A stretch of 64,000 nt of DNA, from assembly GCF_018130825.1 (NCBI RefSeq), contig NZ_JAFCJS010000003.1, forward strand, positions 636,001 through 700,000, read 5' to 3'. The position numbers were made by a program, and so were the translations under genes. The notes below the pieces were generated by a model. It was not told where the DNA came from. It did no database searches and saw only the letters and a list, made by a program, of their open reading frames with translations. Origin of the DNA: Bradyrhizobium liaoningense (lineage in GTDB: Bacteria; Pseudomonadota; Alphaproteobacteria; Rhizobiales; Xanthobacteraceae). Below are positions 36,407-45,523 of the stretch, one piece after another (positions within the stretch are counted from its first letter, which is position 1; every line of letters begins with the position of its first letter).

Positions 36407-37381
36407 ATGGTCGAATTTCTCGTCTCGAAACTTCATGACGTCCGCTTCATGACCATGCTGCTGGCGGCCATCGCCGCCAGCGCCACCGTCTATACGCTGG
36501 TGATGCCGCTGTTCGCCGGCGAAGGCCTCTCCAAGCGCATGAAGGCAGTGGCAAGCGAACGCGAACGCATCCGGCAGCGCGAGCGCGACCGCCTCAACAA
36601 GAATGAAAAGGTCTCGCTGCGCCAGACGCCGAAGCAGATCGTCTCCAAGGTCGTCGAGGACTTCAACCTTACCAAATGGCTCGCGCAGGAAGCCGCCCGC
36701 GACAAGCTCATCATGGCCGGCTACCGCGGCCAGGCGCCCTACATCACCTTCCTGTTTGCGCGCATGGTCGCTCCGCTCGTGCTGTTCATGGGCTCGATCC
36801 TGTACGTGTTCCTGATCGCGCACATGGACAAGCCGCTGCCGGTCAAGATCGGTATCTGCATCGGCGCCGCCTATGCCGGCCTCCAGGCCCCGATGCTGTT
36901 CCTCAAGAACGCGATCTCCAAGCGCCAGCTCTCGATCAGGCGCGCCTTTCCCGACGCGCTCGACCTGCTGCTGATCTGCATCGAATCCGGCATGTCGGTC
37001 GAAATGGCGTTCCGGAAGGTCGCCACCGAGATCGTGGGCCAGTCGATCGCGCTGTCGGAAGAGTTCGCGCTGACCACCGCCGAGTTGTCCTATTTGCAGG
37101 ACCGCAAGGTGGCCTACGAGAACCTGGCGCGGCGCACCGGGCTCGAGGGCGTCAAATCGGTGTGTCTCGCGCTTCAGCAGGCGGAACGCTACGGCACTCC
37201 GCTCGGGCACTCGCTGCGCGTGATGGCGCAGGAAAACCGCGACATGCGCATGAACGAGGCCGAGAAGAAGGCTGCCGCGCTGCCGCCGAAGCTGACGGTG
37301 CCGATGATCCTGTTCTTCCTGCCGGTGCTGTTCGTCGTCATTCTCGGGCCGACCGGCATCAAGATCTCCGAGCTCCAGTGA
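36407..37381 (+). CDS. tadC: Flp pilus inner-membrane platform protein TadC
   Basis: The 324-residue paralogue of TadB carries a T2SSF domain (about 175-300, with RRAFPDALDLLLICIESGMSVEMAF cited by position 180-205) and four TM helices. TadB and TadC probably form the hetero-oligomeric platform. It is last of the plus-strand run and ends convergently with tadD, 64 nt away, where a 20-bp palindrome lies. Confidence 0.94.
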   Translation: MVEFLVSKLHDVRFMTMLLAAIAASATVYTLVMPLFAGEGLSKRMKAVASERERIRQRERDRLNKNEKVSLRQTPKQIVSKVVEDFNLTKWLAQEAARDKLIMAGYRGQAPYITFLFARMVAPLVLFMGSILYVFLIAHMDKPLPVKIGICIGAAYAGLQAPMLFLKNAISKRQLSIRRAFPDALDLLLICIESGMSVEMAFRKVATEIVGQSIALSEEFALTTAELSYLQDRKVAYENLARRTGLEGVKSVCLALQQAERYGTPLGHSLRVMAQENRDMRMNEAEKKAAALPPKLTVPMILFFLPVLFVVILGPTGIKISELQ

Positions 37382-37389
37382 CGCGAAAG

Positions 37390-37409
37390 GCGGACCGCGC
37401 GCGGTCCGC
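37390..37409. terminator. Palindrome between convergent tadC and tadD
   Basis: A perfect 20-bp inverted repeat, GCGGACCGCG followed by its complement, occupies the 64-nt gap between the convergent ends. It has no T-run, so it may be a Rho-independent-like bidirectional stop only weakly, or a 3'-end protecting hairpin. Confidence 0.4.
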
Positions 37410-37445
37410 ATCAGTGAAGTCGAAACGAAGCGATCTGGGGGCGGA

Positions 37446-38267
37446 TCAGTCTGACTGGCTGAGCGAGGCGACCGGCGTCCGCTTCGGCGCGCCGCGCGGG
37501 CCCTCGCTGCGGTTCAGCATGTCCTTGAGATAGGCGACATTGGCCGCGGCCTGGTCCGGCGGCAGGTCCGCCTTCACGATGGTCTCGGCCTCGGCGAAGC
37601 GGCCCTGGAGACCGACGACCAGGCCGAGATTCTGCCGCACCCGGCTACCGGCGCGCGGCGAGGCATAGGCCTGCCGCAGTGCCTCCTCGGCCTTCGGCAG
37701 GTCCTTCGACAGCATGTAGGACAGGCCGAGATTGGAAAGCACGCCGGGATCGCCCGGTGCGATCTTCAGCGAGCTCGCGTAATAGGAGCGCGCCTCCTCG
37801 TGACGTCCCATCTGATCGAGCACCGTGCCCTGCACCGAGAGCAGGCGCCAGTCCGGATTGTCGGGCGAATGCGCCTTCGACAGCACGTCGAAGGCCTGCT
37901 GGAAGTTGCCGTTGTCGGCGAGCGCCCGGCCATACTGGGCGAGCAGCGCCTTGTTGCCGGGATTGGCGATGGTCGCCTGCTCGAGCACGGCGGCGGCCTG
38001 GGCGCGCTGACCGTTGGCGCGAAGGGCCTGGCCGTAGCCGAGCGCGGCTTCGGCGTCCTTGGGATTGGCACGGTAGCGCTCGCCATAGACTTCGACGGCG
38101 CGCGCGGGATCGCTGGGAGCTGCTTCCGCGCGCGACCCGGTCGACCCGATCGAGCCGGTGACATCGGAGAGCTTTGACATTGCCGTGCAGCCGCCGAGGC
38201 TGATCGCCACCATCGCGACGAGCGAGGCAGACGCAAGAAGCCGGGCAGGACTGAACCGTTGACGCAT
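37446..38267 (-). CDS. tadD: TPR lipoprotein TadD-like
   Basis: The 273-residue product has a lipoprotein signal with SLGGC at residues 23-27, then about five tetratricopeptide repeats (from about residue 50), including AVEVYGERYRANPKDAEAALGYG and PGDPGVLSNLGLSYMLSKDLPKAEEALRQAYA-type units cited as positions 53-75 and 165-200. TadD helps assemble the secretin. It lies opposite to cpaA-tadC and is probably a separate transcript, but belongs to the same locus. Confidence 0.92.
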   Translation of the reverse strand: MRQRFSPARLLASASLVAMVAISLGGCTAMSKLSDVTGSIGSTGSRAEAAPSDPARAVEVYGERYRANPKDAEAALGYGQALRANGQRAQAAAVLEQATIANPGNKALLAQYGRALADNGNFQQAFDVLSKAHSPDNPDWRLLSVQGTVLDQMGRHEEARSYYASSLKIAPGDPGVLSNLGLSYMLSKDLPKAEEALRQAYASPRAGSRVRQNLGLVVGLQGRFAEAETIVKADLPPDQAAANVAYLKDMLNRSEGPRGAPKRTPVASLSQSD

Positions 38268-38338
38268 GACGCTTTGACTCTCGAGCGGATGGATCGAGCC
38301 GAACGCGCCAGCAATAGACTGTTAACCCTAATAGCCGG

Positions 38339-39847
38339 TTAACACCGGCGCCCCCACGGCGGTGTCTGCGGCGGCGCCGCGCCGCCGAGCCCCAGATCGA
38401 GGCCGAGCACCTTCATGTGCTCGTTCAGGTCCCGCAGCAATTGCAGCACCCGTGCCTCTCCGTCGGTCCCCGTGTGCGGCAGTCCCGGCCATTGGCGCCG
38501 GAGATCCTCACGGCTGACCAGACGCCGCGCCAAGAGTTCATCGAGCTGAAGCTGATCCATGGCAAGCACGCCGGCGGATTGCTCGACCAACCGGCGCAGC
38601 AGCAGCGCCACCGCGGCAATCGCGTCGGCATCATGCCTGGGCGCCGACCTCGAGAACTTGCGTTCGAGATCGGCCCAGGCCCGAGAGGTGACGAGATAGG
38701 TGTGGAGCGCATTCGCCGAACCCGGCTCGCCGTCGGCGTAGAAGGCACGGCGCATCAGGAGCCGGCGCGCCAGCACCGCCACCTGATCCCGCCTCAATGT
38801 CGCGATTGAAGCGATCTCGATCGCCGTCTGGACGGCCGGATCGCGGGAATAATCCCGCCCTGCCGACAGGCGGATCACGCCGTTCGGCAAGTTCGAGTCG
38901 AGCAGGCGGAAGCCGCCAGCATTGCGCGGCCGCGAATGGCGCGCGATTGCAAATCCATATTCGGAACTGCCGTCATCGGACATCGGCCCAAAATGGATGA
39001 TGTTGAATCCGGCATCGTCGCCGCCCTGCCCGGTCGAGGATGGACAGGACAGCACGTAGATGGTGCGCCAGAACGCTTCACTGCCCGTGCTCCGCGTCGC
39101 GCGCGGATCGGGAATCGAATAGCGGGTCAGTCCCTCGACATGCCGGTGACCGTGCAGAACCAGGTCGACGTTGAGCGAGGTCGCCGCTTCGAGGAAGGTG
39201 GCGGGCGCGGCGAGATACATCAGCGGCTCATCCGGCACGCCGAGAAACCGCTTTGCTTCGCCGGTCGCCTGCGGCAGCGGATGATGGTGCAGCGCCAGCA
39301 CCCGCACCAGGTTTTCCGCCGGCTCGGAATGATCGGCGCGTCCCGCCGATCCAAGACTGCCTGCGAGCTCGACACTCAGCCGGGCGGAACCGGCGACCAT
39401 GGCGCTGTAGGAGCCCTGGTCGATATTGCCGCTCGCCAGCGTCATGAGGCTTGCGCGGTTGGAATCCAGCAGCACCAGATCGAGGCCGGCCTGGCGGTAG
39501 TAGACGCTCTTCGAGGTCCGCGGCAGATGCAGGTAGTCATAGACGTCGTGACGGCCCGCACGCAGGCTCGCCCGCTTGACGTCGTGATTGCCGGCAACCG
39601 CCTGGATGTCGGTGAATAGCCCGGTCTGCCGGAAGGACGCGATCACCGCGAGCGCTTCGTCGAGCGCGCGCGGCGTCGGGTCGTCGACGAGATCGCCGGT
39701 GATCAGCAGGATGCGATCGGGAACGTCGGTGAAGTCCGCCATCCTCTCGCGCAGAGCAGCGCCGAGCGCCTCGACCGTCGGAAGCAACCGGCCTGACCCG
39801 TCCAGATGCAGGTCGGATATCTGCGCGATAACGAACGATCTATCCAT
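38339..39847 (-). CDS. Metallophosphoesterase (calcineurin-like)
   Basis: The 502-residue protein has a calcineurin-like phosphoesterase domain in its first ~280 residues: DLHLDG (about 12-17), GDLVDD (about 51-56), GNHD (about 87-90), HHHPLPQA near 190 and GHRHVEGL near 236, the metal ligands of a two-metal phosphodiesterase. A further ~200 residues of mixed helices follow, with no family recognised, so the enzyme may be fused to a regulatory domain. Known relatives hydrolyse cyclic nucleotides or phospholipids; the substrate here is unknown. It has no clear operon partner. Confidence 0.88.
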   Translation of the reverse strand: MDRSFVIAQISDLHLDGSGRLLPTVEALGAALRERMADFTDVPDRILLITGDLVDDPTPRALDEALAVIASFRQTGLFTDIQAVAGNHDVKRASLRAGRHDVYDYLHLPRTSKSVYYRQAGLDLVLLDSNRASLMTLASGNIDQGSYSAMVAGSARLSVELAGSLGSAGRADHSEPAENLVRVLALHHHPLPQATGEAKRFLGVPDEPLMYLAAPATFLEAATSLNVDLVLHGHRHVEGLTRYSIPDPRATRSTGSEAFWRTIYVLSCPSSTGQGGDDAGFNIIHFGPMSDDGSSEYGFAIARHSRPRNAGGFRLLDSNLPNGVIRLSAGRDYSRDPAVQTAIEIASIATLRRDQVAVLARRLLMRRAFYADGEPGSANALHTYLVTSRAWADLERKFSRSAPRHDADAIAAVALLLRRLVEQSAGVLAMDQLQLDELLARRLVSREDLRRQWPGLPHTGTDGEARVLQLLRDLNEHMKVLGLDLGLGGAAPPQTPPWGRRC

Positions 39848-40119
39848 TTTGCGCCGCTCATTGCGAATGCTGCGCCGCTCAAAACGATGAGAGAAATAAC
39901 GTCGACGACTAGCTTGATGCCGGTCTCAGCGCGGGCAAGGATCACCCGGGCAATCGCATTCCTGCGCTCGATGCGCGCAGAAATGCACAGCACAATCTAA
40001 AATGTCCACCAATCATGCCACAACCGCAGCGCTAGTAAAGCCCTGCGACCGCGCTCTCGTGAACGGCAGTTCTCAACGTGAATACGGGAGCTGCCGCACC
40101 GCGGTTTCGTTTCGTCCGA
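39848..40119. other. Gene-free stretch
   Basis: About 270 bases upstream of the metallophosphoesterase gene and downstream of the small membrane protein gene. I see no convincing reading frame, RNA gene or repeat in it; it should hold the metallophosphoesterase promoter. Confidence 0.5.
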
Positions 40120-40323
40120 TCAATATTCGATGGCAAGCCGCTTGCGGATTTCGTCGACGCGCTTGTCGAGCGCATCGAAGCGCGCGTGGACGGAGCGGTC
40201 GTGAAGATAGAAGACGTAGCCGCCGGCAAGGAAGGCGAAGATCCAATGATGATGTTCGACATAGCCAAAGATCGCCTCGACGGCCTGGCCGATGAATGTG
40301 ACCACGCTCCACACAAATTCCAT
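40120..40323 (-). CDS. Small membrane protein with TM and coiled-coil tail
   Basis: The 67-residue protein has two hydrophobic stretches (about 3-20 and 28-43, the second AFLAGGYVFYLH) and a charged helical tail with heptad-like HARFDALDKRVDEIRKRLA near residues 47-65. ATG at 40323 is supported by a near-perfect GGGAGGA Shine-Dalgarno nine bases upstream; longer open frames start in non-coding DNA. No family is recognised. It is divergent from the aminopeptidase gene. Confidence 0.65.
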   Translation of the reverse strand: MEFVWSVVTFIGQAVEAIFGYVEHHHWIFAFLAGGYVFYLHDRSVHARFDALDKRVDEIRKRLAIEY

Positions 40324-40520
40324 TGCATTTCCTCCCGGCAGGCCTCGCCTCCGGCCGCCGGCGATCTTTCGTACACCTGGCGGCCATTGCCGGAACCTAG
40401 CATGACCACCTTGCTGCGAGTAGCGGCCCACTGACAGGTGACAGCAAAGCCGATTGCGGCCGCGGCAAAACTTTGCGAAGTCTTCTGGAGTTCGCATGAC
40501 CTGACGATCCGGACCCGCCA

Positions 40521-41894
40521 ATGCCCTCTGTCTTCGAGACGTCCTCGACCGCCATCCCCATCACCTTCGTCACCAAGTCGAGCTGGGATGCCGTGCGCGA
40601 CAGCCTGCCGCCGGCGCAACGGCAGTTCGCGGCCGCCAGCGCCTATTCCGCCAAGCCCGGCGGTTATCTCGCGCTGCCCGCGCCGGACGGTACGATCGCG
40701 CAGGTGCTGTTCGGCCTCGAGGACGCAGGGGCCAGATCGCGCGACCTGTTCCGGCCGGGCGCCCTGCCGGGCCTGTTGCCGCCGGGGACCTATCGCTTCG
40801 CCAATGCGCCGCACGATGCGCGGCTGGCGGCGCTCGCTTTTGCACTGGGGTGCTACCGCTTTTCCCGCTACCGCAAGGCCGACAGGCCCGAGGTCCGCCT
40901 GGCGCCGCCCGGCGGCGTCGACGCCGCCGAGATCGATCGCATCGCGAATGCCGCGATGCTGGCACGCGACCTCATCAACACACCGTCCAACGACATGGGG
41001 CCGGAGGAGCTCACCGCGACCGCGCAAGCGCTTGCCGCCGAGTTCGGCGCGAGCTTTGCCTGCACCATCGGCGAGGATCTGAAGGCGAATTTCCCGCTGA
41101 TCCACGCCGTCGGCATGGCCTCCAGCCGCGCGCCGCGGCTGATCGACATCGGCTGGGGCGACCCTGCTCATCCCAAGGTGACGCTGGTCGGCAAGGGCGT
41201 CTGCTTCGACACCGGCGGGCTCGACCTCAAGCCGTCGAGCGGCATGCTGATCATGAAGAAGGACATGGGCGGCGCCGCCAACGTGCTGGCGCTGGCGCGC
41301 ATGGTGATGGACGCGAAGCTGAAGGTGCGGCTGCGTGTGCTGATTCCGGCGGTGGAGAACGCCGTCGCCGGCAACGCCTTCCGCCCTCTCGATATCTTCA
41401 CTTCGCGCAAGGGCATCACGGTCGAGATCGGCAATACGGATGCGGAAGGCCGGCTCGTGCTCGCCGATGCGCTGGCGCTGGCCGACGAAGAGAAGCCCGA
41501 TCTGCTGATCGATCTGGGCACTCTGACCGGCGCGGCGCGCGTCGCGCTGGGACCGGATTTACCGCCCTTTTACACCAATGATGAGACGCTGGCTGCCGAC
41601 GTCGCGCGCTGCGCGGTGAAGGAGAACGATCCGTTGTGGCGCATGCCGCTGTGGCCGCCTTACGATGCCTGGCTGGACTCCAAGACCGCCACCATCACCA
41701 ACGCGCCATCGGGCGGCTTTGCCGGCTCGATCACCTGCGCATTGTTCCTGCAACGCTTCGTCGAGCACGCCGGAAGCTGGCTGCATGTCGACATCTACGG
41801 CTGGACGCCGTCGGCGAAGCCGGCGCGGCCCGAGGGCGGCGAGTGCCAGGCCGCGCGCGCCATCTACGCATTGCTGAGCGAGCGCTATGCGTGA
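40521..41894 (+). CDS. M17 leucyl aminopeptidase
   Basis: The 457-residue cytosolic enzyme removes N-terminal residues from peptides with a two-metal centre. The M17 signature NTDAEGRL is at 305-312, with the metal-site block VGKGVCFDTGGLDLKP near 224-239 and KKDMGGAA near 247-254; the lysine and arginine of the active site are present. The N-terminal domain is shorter and less conserved than in PepA of E. coli. It overlaps the NlpC/P60 gene by eight bases, implying coupled translation. Confidence 0.95.
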   Translation: MPSVFETSSTAIPITFVTKSSWDAVRDSLPPAQRQFAAASAYSAKPGGYLALPAPDGTIAQVLFGLEDAGARSRDLFRPGALPGLLPPGTYRFANAPHDARLAALAFALGCYRFSRYRKADRPEVRLAPPGGVDAAEIDRIANAAMLARDLINTPSNDMGPEELTATAQALAAEFGASFACTIGEDLKANFPLIHAVGMASSRAPRLIDIGWGDPAHPKVTLVGKGVCFDTGGLDLKPSSGMLIMKKDMGGAANVLALARMVMDAKLKVRLRVLIPAVENAVAGNAFRPLDIFTSRKGITVEIGNTDAEGRLVLADALALADEEKPDLLIDLGTLTGAARVALGPDLPPFYTNDETLAADVARCAVKENDPLWRMPLWPPYDAWLDSKTATITNAPSGGFAGSITCALFLQRFVEHAGSWLHVDIYGWTPSAKPARPEGGECQAARAIYALLSERYA

Positions 41895-42741
41895 TCCAGG
41901 ATACGATCCACGACTGACGCCCGCGCGGGGCGACCTCGCCGCGAAATATCTCGAAGGCAAGGTCGAGGCGGACCGCTTCGTCGAGGGTGAAGAGTTCGAG
42001 GTGGTCGAGCCGATCGCTTCCGTGCGCGAGCAGCCGTCCTCGGGCGCGATGCTGATGACAGAGGCGCTGCGCGGCGAGCGCGTCATGATCTACGATCGCA
42101 ACGGCGAAGGCTGGGCCTGGGGACAGCTCAATGGCGACGGCTATGTCGGCTGGCTGCCCGACGCAGCGCTGATGAAACCGGCGGCCGCGCCGACGCACAA
42201 GGTCAGCGCGCTGCGAACCTTTACCTTCCCGGGTCCCTCGATCAAGCTGCCGCCGGCCGCCACGCTGGTTCTGGGATCGAGCATTGCCGTGGTGCGCGAC
42301 GACGGCAGCTTCGCCGTGACGCGCGACGGAAGCTTCGTGCCGAAGACGCATCTGGCCCCGCTCGATCATCGTGAGCCGGATTTCGTTGCCGTCGCTGAAC
42401 GCTTCGTCGGCACGCCCTACCTCTGGGGTGGCAAGAGCAGCCTCGGCATCGATTGCTCGGGTCTCGTGCAGGTGTCGCTGACGGCAGCGGGCATCGGCTG
42501 TCCACGCGACAGCGACATGCAGCTGGCGGGCCTCGGCCGCGCGCTGGAACCGCACGAGCGAGGCAGCTTGCTGCGCGGCGACCTAATCTTCTGGAAGGGC
42601 CATGTCGCCATCGTCCGCGACGGCCACACCATGGTTCACGCCAACGCGCATCACATGGCGACGGTGGTCGAGCCGATCGAGCCTGCCATCGCGCGGATCA
42701 GGCAGGCCGGCAGCGAAGTCGCGGCGATCAAGCGGCTATAG
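41887..42741 (+). CDS. C40 NlpC/P60 peptidoglycan hydrolase
   Basis: The 284-residue product has an SH3-like region (about 35-95), a middle domain and a C-terminal NlpC/P60 domain (about 165-284) with catalytic Cys190 in GIDCSGLVQ and His239 in KGHVAIV. Such enzymes cut D-Glu-DAP bonds in peptidoglycan peptides. No signal peptide is apparent. Partnership with the upstream M17 aminopeptidase (8-bp overlap) suggests breakdown of peptidoglycan-derived peptides in the cytoplasm. Confidence 0.93.
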   Translation: MRDPGYDPRLTPARGDLAAKYLEGKVEADRFVEGEEFEVVEPIASVREQPSSGAMLMTEALRGERVMIYDRNGEGWAWGQLNGDGYVGWLPDAALMKPAAAPTHKVSALRTFTFPGPSIKLPPAATLVLGSSIAVVRDDGSFAVTRDGSFVPKTHLAPLDHREPDFVAVAERFVGTPYLWGGKSSLGIDCSGLVQVSLTAAGIGCPRDSDMQLAGLGRALEPHERGSLLRGDLIFWKGHVAIVRDGHTMVHANAHHMATVVEPIEPAIARIRQAGSEVAAIKRL

Positions 42742-42765
42742 GTCGTCTCGAATTCGCCGCGTGGA

Positions 42766-43173
42766 TCAGACGTCACCATCGTGGCTGGACAGATTTCCGG
42801 CGCCAGGCTTCGGCTTGTAGATCGGGGGGATGCAACTGCCGAAGCGCGGATCGAGCGGATCGTAACGCGACCTCGTTCTTGCAACGATATACAGCACCGC
42901 CAGCGCAAAAGAGCCGAGCAGCAACAACAGCCATGCAGGCGCTCGAATTGCGATCAAAAGCACCGTCGCACCAAGCAACAGCAAGGCGAAAGTGCCGAAG
43001 ACAGCTTTGAAGCCATCGCCGGCTCCGCAATGGGCTTGATGCGGGAATATTATCGCGGAAACCGATATATTTGTGAGAGCCCACTGCGACACTCCAGCGC
43101 AGATGCCCGCGTTCCAGGAACACTGACGCGGCCCCCCGGCACCAGAAGGGCAATCCCCCCCGGCTTCCGGCAC
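42766..43173 (-). CDS. Small hypothetical membrane protein (start uncertain)
   Basis: The C-terminal ~80 codons encode two hydrophobic helices (AVFGTFALLLLGATVLLIAI and LLLLLGSFALAVLYIVA) followed by a polar RYDPLDPRFGSCIPPIYKP tail. The N-terminal ~55 codons look non-coding, and in-frame alternatives (GTG at codon 28, TTG further in) lack a good Shine-Dalgarno. The hydrophobic part makes a real gene likely, but the start and family are unknown. It ends convergently with the NlpC/P60 gene, 24 nt away. Confidence 0.4.
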   Translation of the reverse strand: MPEAGGDCPSGAGGPRQCSWNAGICAGVSQWALTNISVSAIIFPHQAHCGAGDGFKAVFGTFALLLLGATVLLIAIRAPAWLLLLLGSFALAVLYIVARTRSRYDPLDPRFGSCIPPIYKPKPGAGNLSSHDGDV

Positions 43174-43263
43174 CGTGCGGTGCAGCTACGGAACAACGTT
43201 ACATCTGAGAGATTCGCGGAACGAAAAGCATCGTCAGTCTTTCTCTGGCTTTGGGAGGTGCGC

Positions 43264-43545
43264 ATGAGTTCTCATGCCAGAGAAGGCGCCTGTGCGTTCG
43301 CTTGGCGGAGCTACTTGCTGGTCCACAGCGGCATCAGCGAGAATGATGACAGGCGCACCGCCCTCCACCGCTACATTTCCAATCTTCGCGACACCGGCGA
43401 AGATGACTTCGATCTCCTGCAGATAGCTGCAGTTGCCTACTTGAAAAAGCTGGACGAATTGCACGACGACCAATGTGCGCGGCTCGCGGCAGATCAGATT
43501 TTGGCCGAGCGCCTGGAAGAACGCAGCTCACAGCCCGGCAGATAG
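43264..43545 (+). CDS. Small hypothetical protein
   Basis: The 93-residue soluble, acidic, mainly helical protein has no recognised domain. ATG at 43264 has a strong GGGAGG Shine-Dalgarno about five bases upstream, which fixes the start although the frame is open much further. The middle contains GISENDDRRTALHRYISN, a polar helix. It is followed 35 nt later by another small gene on the same strand, so the two may form a bicistronic unit. Confidence 0.6.
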   Translation: MSSHAREGACAFAWRSYLLVHSGISENDDRRTALHRYISNLRDTGEDDFDLLQIAAVAYLKKLDELHDDQCARLAADQILAERLEERSSQPGR

Positions 43546-43580
43546 CTTTGGGCAACAATACCAGGGAAGGAGCGAACAGC

Positions 43581-43808
43581 ATGGCAGACAACACCAACGC
43601 AGACCGTTTCGCGAGCGAGCCGCAACGGCGCATCGCCGCCGCGACAGCAATGGGCATGAATGCCCTGAAGCCGATGATGCACTTTCAGGTCTCAATGCTG
43701 AGGATGTGGGCCGACAGCATCGAGAGGCTCGAGGCCAGCTACGAAAAGAAGCTGGAAGAAACTGCAACAGGAGCCGAGGAACGGTCCGACAAGGAGCGCG
43801 CCGCGTAA
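43581..43808 (+). CDS. Small hypothetical protein, phasin-like helix
   Basis: The 75-residue product is mostly one amphipathic helical stretch (about 20-65, with ALKPMMHFQVSMLRMWADSIERLEA near 27-51) and is Met/Glu-rich. The composition recalls short phasin-like or helical-bundle proteins, but the similarity is too weak to name. ATG at 43581 has GGGAAGGAG upstream. It lies 35 nt after the previous small gene and convergent to yejF. Confidence 0.6.
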   Translation: MADNTNADRFASEPQRRIAAATAMGMNALKPMMHFQVSMLRMWADSIERLEASYEKKLEETATGAEERSDKERAA

Positions 43809-43881
43809 ATCAACGCGACTGGCCGGGTGAAGCCAACTTGGCCAAAATTGAGAGTTCTGCTCGCGCGCCTGGAATGGCGGG

Positions 43882-45519
43882 CTACGTCGCCACTGCCCCG
43901 TTGCCCGCCGTCTCCAGCCGGAACGCGGCCGCGAACAGTGCGCGCGTGTAATCCGTCTTCGGGTTCTTGAACAGCTCGGCGGCCTGGCCTTCCTCGACCA
44001 CCTTGCCGCCGCGCATCACGATGAGGTGGCTGGCGAGCGAGGCGACGACGCGCAAATCGTGCGAGATGAACATGTAGGTGAGCTCGCGCTTGCGCTGAAG
44101 CTCGCGCAACAGATCCACCATTTGCGCCTGGAACAGCATGTCGAGCGCGCTGGTCGGCTCGTCCAGCACCACGAAATCCGGCTCCAGCACCACCGCGCGC
44201 GCGATGCTGATGCGCTGGCGCTGACCGCCGGAGAATTCGTGCGGATAGCGGAAACGCGTATCCGGATTGAGCCCGACATCCTCGAGCGCCTTGACGACGC
44301 GCGCCTCGCGCTCCTCGCCCGACAGCTTCGGCTGATGCACGGAGAGGCCTTCGGCGATGATGTCGGCGACCGACATGCGCGGGCTGAGCGAGCCGAACGG
44401 ATCCTGGAACACGATCTGCATGTCGCGCCGGAAGGGACGCATCTCCTTGAAGCGCAGGCCCTGGATGTCGTTCCCCAGGAACACGATGCGGCCGTTCGAG
44501 GAGATCAATCGCAGCAGCGCCAGCCCCAGCGTGGTCTTGCCCGAGCCGGATTCGCCGACGACGCCGAGGGTCTCGCCCTTGCGCACGGCGACGCTGACGC
44601 CGTCGACCGCCTTGATGTGACCGACCGTCTTGCGCATCAGGCCGCGCTTGATCGGAAACCACACCTTCAGGTCATCGGCCGACATCACCACCGGCGCATC
44701 CGGCTGCGGCGGCGCCGGATCGGGCTTGGGCTCGGCCGCGAGCAGGTCGCGCGTATAGGGATGTTTCGGGCTCTTGAAAACCTGCTCGACCGCCCCCTGC
44801 TCGACGATCACGCCGCCCTTCATGACGCAGACGGTGTCGGCGATGCGGCGCACGATGCCGAGATCGTGGGTGATGAACAGCAGGCTCATGCCGAGCCGCG
44901 AACGGATCTCGGCGAGCAGCGCCAGGATCTGCGCCTGCACGGTGACGTCGAGCGCCGTGGTCGGCTCGTCCGCGATCAACAGGTCCGGCTCGTTGGCGAG
45001 CGCCATCGCGATCATCACGCGCTGACGCTGGCCGCCGGAGAGCTGGTGCGGATAGCTCTTCAGCCGCGTTTCGGGCTCGGGAATGCCGACCTGCGTCAGC
45101 AGCTCCAGCGTCCGCTTGCGCGCCTCGGCATTGCTGGTGGGATTGTGCAGCTGGATGATCTCGCCGATCTGCGCCTCGATCGTGTGCAGCGGATTGAGCG
45201 AGGTCATCGGCTCCTGGAAGATGATGGAGATATCGCTACCTCGGATCTCCCGCATCTGCTGCTCGGACTGGTCGATCAGCTCCTGCCCCTTGAAGCGGAT
45301 GCTGCCCGAGGGATGGGAGGCGTTCGGATACGGCAGGAGCTTGAGGATCGAAAGCGCGCTGACCGACTTACCGGAACCGGACTCGCCGACCAGCGCGACG
45401 CACTCGCCGCGCTTGATCTGGAACGAGACCTTGTCGACGGCGAGCGTCGTGGCGCCGCCCTGGTGGAAGGCCACCGAGAGATCGCGCACGCTGAGCAGGG
45501 GCTGGTTGATCGCGTCCAT
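43882..45519 (-). CDS. yejF: ABC transporter dual ATPase YejF
   Basis: The 545-residue protein fuses two OppD/OppF-type ATPases. First half: Walker A GESGSGKS near 39-46, LSGGQRQR near 163 and DEPTTALD near 186. Second half: GESGSGKT near 322-329, FSGGQRQR near 432 and DEPTSALD near 455. It powers the YejABE importer of oligopeptides and microcin C-type peptide-nucleotides. It is last of the yej operon, 4 nt after yejE. Confidence 0.96.
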   Translation of the reverse strand: MDAINQPLLSVRDLSVAFHQGGATTLAVDKVSFQIKRGECVALVGESGSGKSVSALSILKLLPYPNASHPSGSIRFKGQELIDQSEQQMREIRGSDISIIFQEPMTSLNPLHTIEAQIGEIIQLHNPTSNAEARKRTLELLTQVGIPEPETRLKSYPHQLSGGQRQRVMIAMALANEPDLLIADEPTTALDVTVQAQILALLAEIRSRLGMSLLFITHDLGIVRRIADTVCVMKGGVIVEQGAVEQVFKSPKHPYTRDLLAAEPKPDPAPPQPDAPVVMSADDLKVWFPIKRGLMRKTVGHIKAVDGVSVAVRKGETLGVVGESGSGKTTLGLALLRLISSNGRIVFLGNDIQGLRFKEMRPFRRDMQIVFQDPFGSLSPRMSVADIIAEGLSVHQPKLSGEEREARVVKALEDVGLNPDTRFRYPHEFSGGQRQRISIARAVVLEPDFVVLDEPTSALDMLFQAQMVDLLRELQRKRELTYMFISHDLRVVASLASHLIVMRGGKVVEEGQAAELFKNPKTDYTRALFAAAFRLETAGNGAVAT

Positions 45520-45523
45520 GGGC

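Noticed and set aside
35504..37411. A 635-codon minus-strand frame opposite tadB and tadC
   Set aside because: Shadow of the tad genes with the same reverse-strand composition (His/Arg/Asp-rich) and no domain.
40324..40520. Longer version of the small TM protein (133 residues)
   Set aside because: The upstream frame is not hydrophobic or conserved-looking, and a strong Shine-Dalgarno fits ATG at 40323.
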